Below, in pieces: positions 6,701-7,125 of a DNA stretch of 7,125 nt. Position 1 is the stretch's first letter, and every line of letters begins with the position of its first letter. The stretch is from Trueperaceae bacterium. GTDB taxonomy: Bacteria; Deinococcota; Deinococci; Deinococcales; Trueperaceae. The position numbers and the translations under genes were made by a program. The notes under the pieces are model-generated. The model searched no databases and had not been told where the DNA came from. It saw only the letters and a list, made by a program, of their open reading frames with translations. The stretch spans positions 1 to 7,125 of the forward strand of contig SKSV01000382.1 in the NCBI GenBank assembly GCA_007122815.1, written 5' to 3'.

Positions 6701-7125
6701 TCGCGGATGCGCAACAGCACGATCGGCAGGTCGCCGGAGACGGCGTAAGGCCACAGCCCGGATTGGGGTCCCGCGCCCTGGGCGATCGCACCCGCCGGGG
6801 CCCGGAAGCGCGGGTCGAGAACGATCAGCGGGGTCGCGAGGCGCTGGAAGTCGGCCGCTTCGTCGCTGGTGACGTCGAGGAAACGCAGTTGCACCTGCGC
6901 TTGCGTCCACGCCCACGTCTTGGCGCGCCCGAAGGCGCTGCGATCGAAGTGCTGATCCACCAGGTCGAGCAGCTCCGCACGCGATGCCGCGACCACCGTC
7001 CAGAAGGCGACGCGCGCCACGCCGCCGGCCGGGACCCGGACCCGGCGGCGTAGGGCGAAGACCGGGTCGAGCACGGTACCGACGCTGTTCGACAGCCGCG
7101 CGCCACTGTGGACGGCGGTTGCGGC
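3766..7125 (-). CDS. ndvB: Cyclic beta-1,2-glucan synthase, C-terminal third with GH94 domain (5' partial)
   Basis: C-terminal ~1119 residues of an NdvB/ChvB-type cyclic beta-1,2-glucan synthase, an inner-membrane enzyme normally around 2800 residues. In characterised members the missing N-terminal part makes the chain from UDP-glucose and the GH94 part sets chain length by phosphorolysis. Numbered from the right edge, LSNSVGTVLDPVFALRRRVR at ~11-30 is standard mid-protein NdvB sequence in an open frame, so the GTG at 7074 is not the start. Next come the rest of the first sandwich region (to ~240), a Pro-rich repeat linker at ~250-280, then EFFNGLGGF and PWINVVANAGFGF (W337) opening the second sandwich with LTPWSNDP. 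The (alpha/alpha)6 catalytic domain (~600-1040) has GTGDWNDGMNR (D787, D790; the DWND segment carries the family's general acid), ENGGQYSHAA from E938, and WTWYTGSAAWM. The 3' end converges on the cyclase gene. Soluble 1,2-beta-oligoglucan phosphorylases (GH94, ~1100 aa) are the main alternative, but the upstream NdvB-like sequence argues against them. Confidence 0.88.
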   Translation of the reverse strand, partial: AATAVHSGARLSNSVGTVLDPVFALRRRVRVPAGGVARVAFWTVVAASRAELLDLVDQHFDRSAFGRAKTWAWTQAQVQLRFLDVTSDEAADFQRLATPLIVLDPRFRAPAGAIAQGAGPQSGLWPYAVSGDLPIVLLRIRDVADIAQVRQLLRAHEYWRLKRLAVDLVILNEREASYQQDLQVAIETAVRSSQSRPRFGDVPAQGSVFTLRADLLGAEARALLRAVARVSLVAEHGTIADQLASLPLVPASAPATPPPPTPPPPTLEPATLEPPELEPARRQRTLARASTGSPRPSLPSEPDTRSLEFFNGLGGFGADGREYVIVMRAGQTTPAPWINVVANAGFGFLVSAEGSGTTWAENSRDHQLTPWSNDPVADPAGEALFVRDEVSGEVWTATAQPVRDDGTYVARHGFGYSRFEHEADGVAMRLLQYVPLADPIKVSRLTLHNRSDVTRRLSVTAYTEWVLGTSRAASAPHLTTEIEPATGAMLVRNPWTTEFAGRVAFADVGEPAAAWTGDRTEFLGRGGRLAAPAALRRGARLSGRTGAGLDPCSALQRTFEVAPGESVEFVSFIGECTSVEEAVGLVSRYRAADLDAVLRDVEEHWTSVLGAVQVATPERSMDVMLNGWLLYQTIACRILARSGFYQASGAYGFRDQLQDGMALTFALPEETRRHLLRAASRQFVEGDVQHWWLPQTGRGVRTRISDDRVWLAFATANYVASSGDAEVLEEVVPFIEGPALRPGEHDAFFEPSRSDENGSLFEHCARGLDQAVAFTGTLGLPLMGTGDWNDGMNRVGEGGTGESVWLGWLLVRTIELFAPLAEERDPGRARRWRAHAVDVRASLEREAWDGAWYRRATFDDGTWLGSADGEACRIDSIAQSWAVLSGAADPARARLAMASVSEHLVRPDDRLVLLFTPPFDRGPLDPGYIKGYPPGLRENGGQYSHAAMWAILAFTRLGLSDEAAALFDLLNPIRNARTAAAVERYKVEPYVVAADVYALAPHVGRGGWTWYTGSAAWMYSAGVEGILGLRREGDTLVVEPCIPTTWPGFEASVRVGSSRYEILVENDVGRARPAWHALVDGVSLGVQERAVRVTLDGGTHRLILSARPAVFRDAAASAS
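6289..6360 (-). repeat. 15-bp repeats and poly-Pro tract in the NdvB linker
   Basis: Three tandem 15-bp units read on the plus strand at 6289-6303, 6304-6318 and 6319-6333. The last two differ only at the final base (TGGCTCAAGTGTCG plus C or G). Next to them, 6334-6360 is a degenerate GGTGGCGGC-like tract. On the coding strand this gives TPPPPTPPPP followed by TLEPA, TLEPP and ELEPA-like units, residues ~256-279. It is a rigid, extended linker between the two sandwich domains of the glucan synthase. Confidence 0.8.

Overview
The window is high-G+C bacterial DNA, tightly packed with genes. It carries a kaiB-kaiC pair without kaiA, and one probable leaderless promoter. That points to a non-cyanobacterial, environmental, high-GC bacterium. 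A Deinococcota/Trueperales-like or Chloroflexota-like host would fit the leaderless start, but this is a weak inference and the sequence alone does not fix the taxon.

Left edge (1-990): the frame open at the left edge is the C-terminal part of a UvrD/AddA-type helicase-nuclease that ends in an intact RecB-like PD-(D/E)XK nuclease. An 18-bp minisatellite lies just upstream of the nuclease domain. Directly behind its stop is a short, headless and frameshifted remnant of a HepT/DUF86 (HEPN) toxin-like gene. Together these look like the edge of an accessory or defence-type segment.

Centre (991-3707): a compact three-gene operon, kaiB, kaiC and a PAS-GGDEF diguanylate cyclase, with gaps of 7 and 2 nt. 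A good -10 hexamer (TATACT) sits 5 nt before the kaiB GTG start, so the message is probably leaderless. KaiC keeps both P-loops, both catalytic Glu pairs and the adjacent Ser-Thr autophosphorylation pair, but has no recognisable KaiA-binding tail. The cyclase keeps its metal-binding and substrate residues, a variant AGDEF signature and an RxxD inhibitory site. The simplest reading is a KaiA-less KaiBC timer or switch whose operon partner makes c-di-GMP. That coupling is inferred from gene layout, not shown.

Right half (3766-7125, minus strand): the C-terminal ~1119 residues of a very large cyclic beta-1,2-glucan synthase (NdvB/ChvB type), convergent with the kai operon and running off the right edge. 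It contains the end of the first sandwich region, a Pro-rich repeat linker, and a complete second sandwich plus GH94 catalytic domain. A short hairpin lies in the 58-nt convergent gap.

There is no gene-free stretch longer than 300 bases. The longest non-coding interval (776-1025) holds the toxin remnant and the kai promoter.
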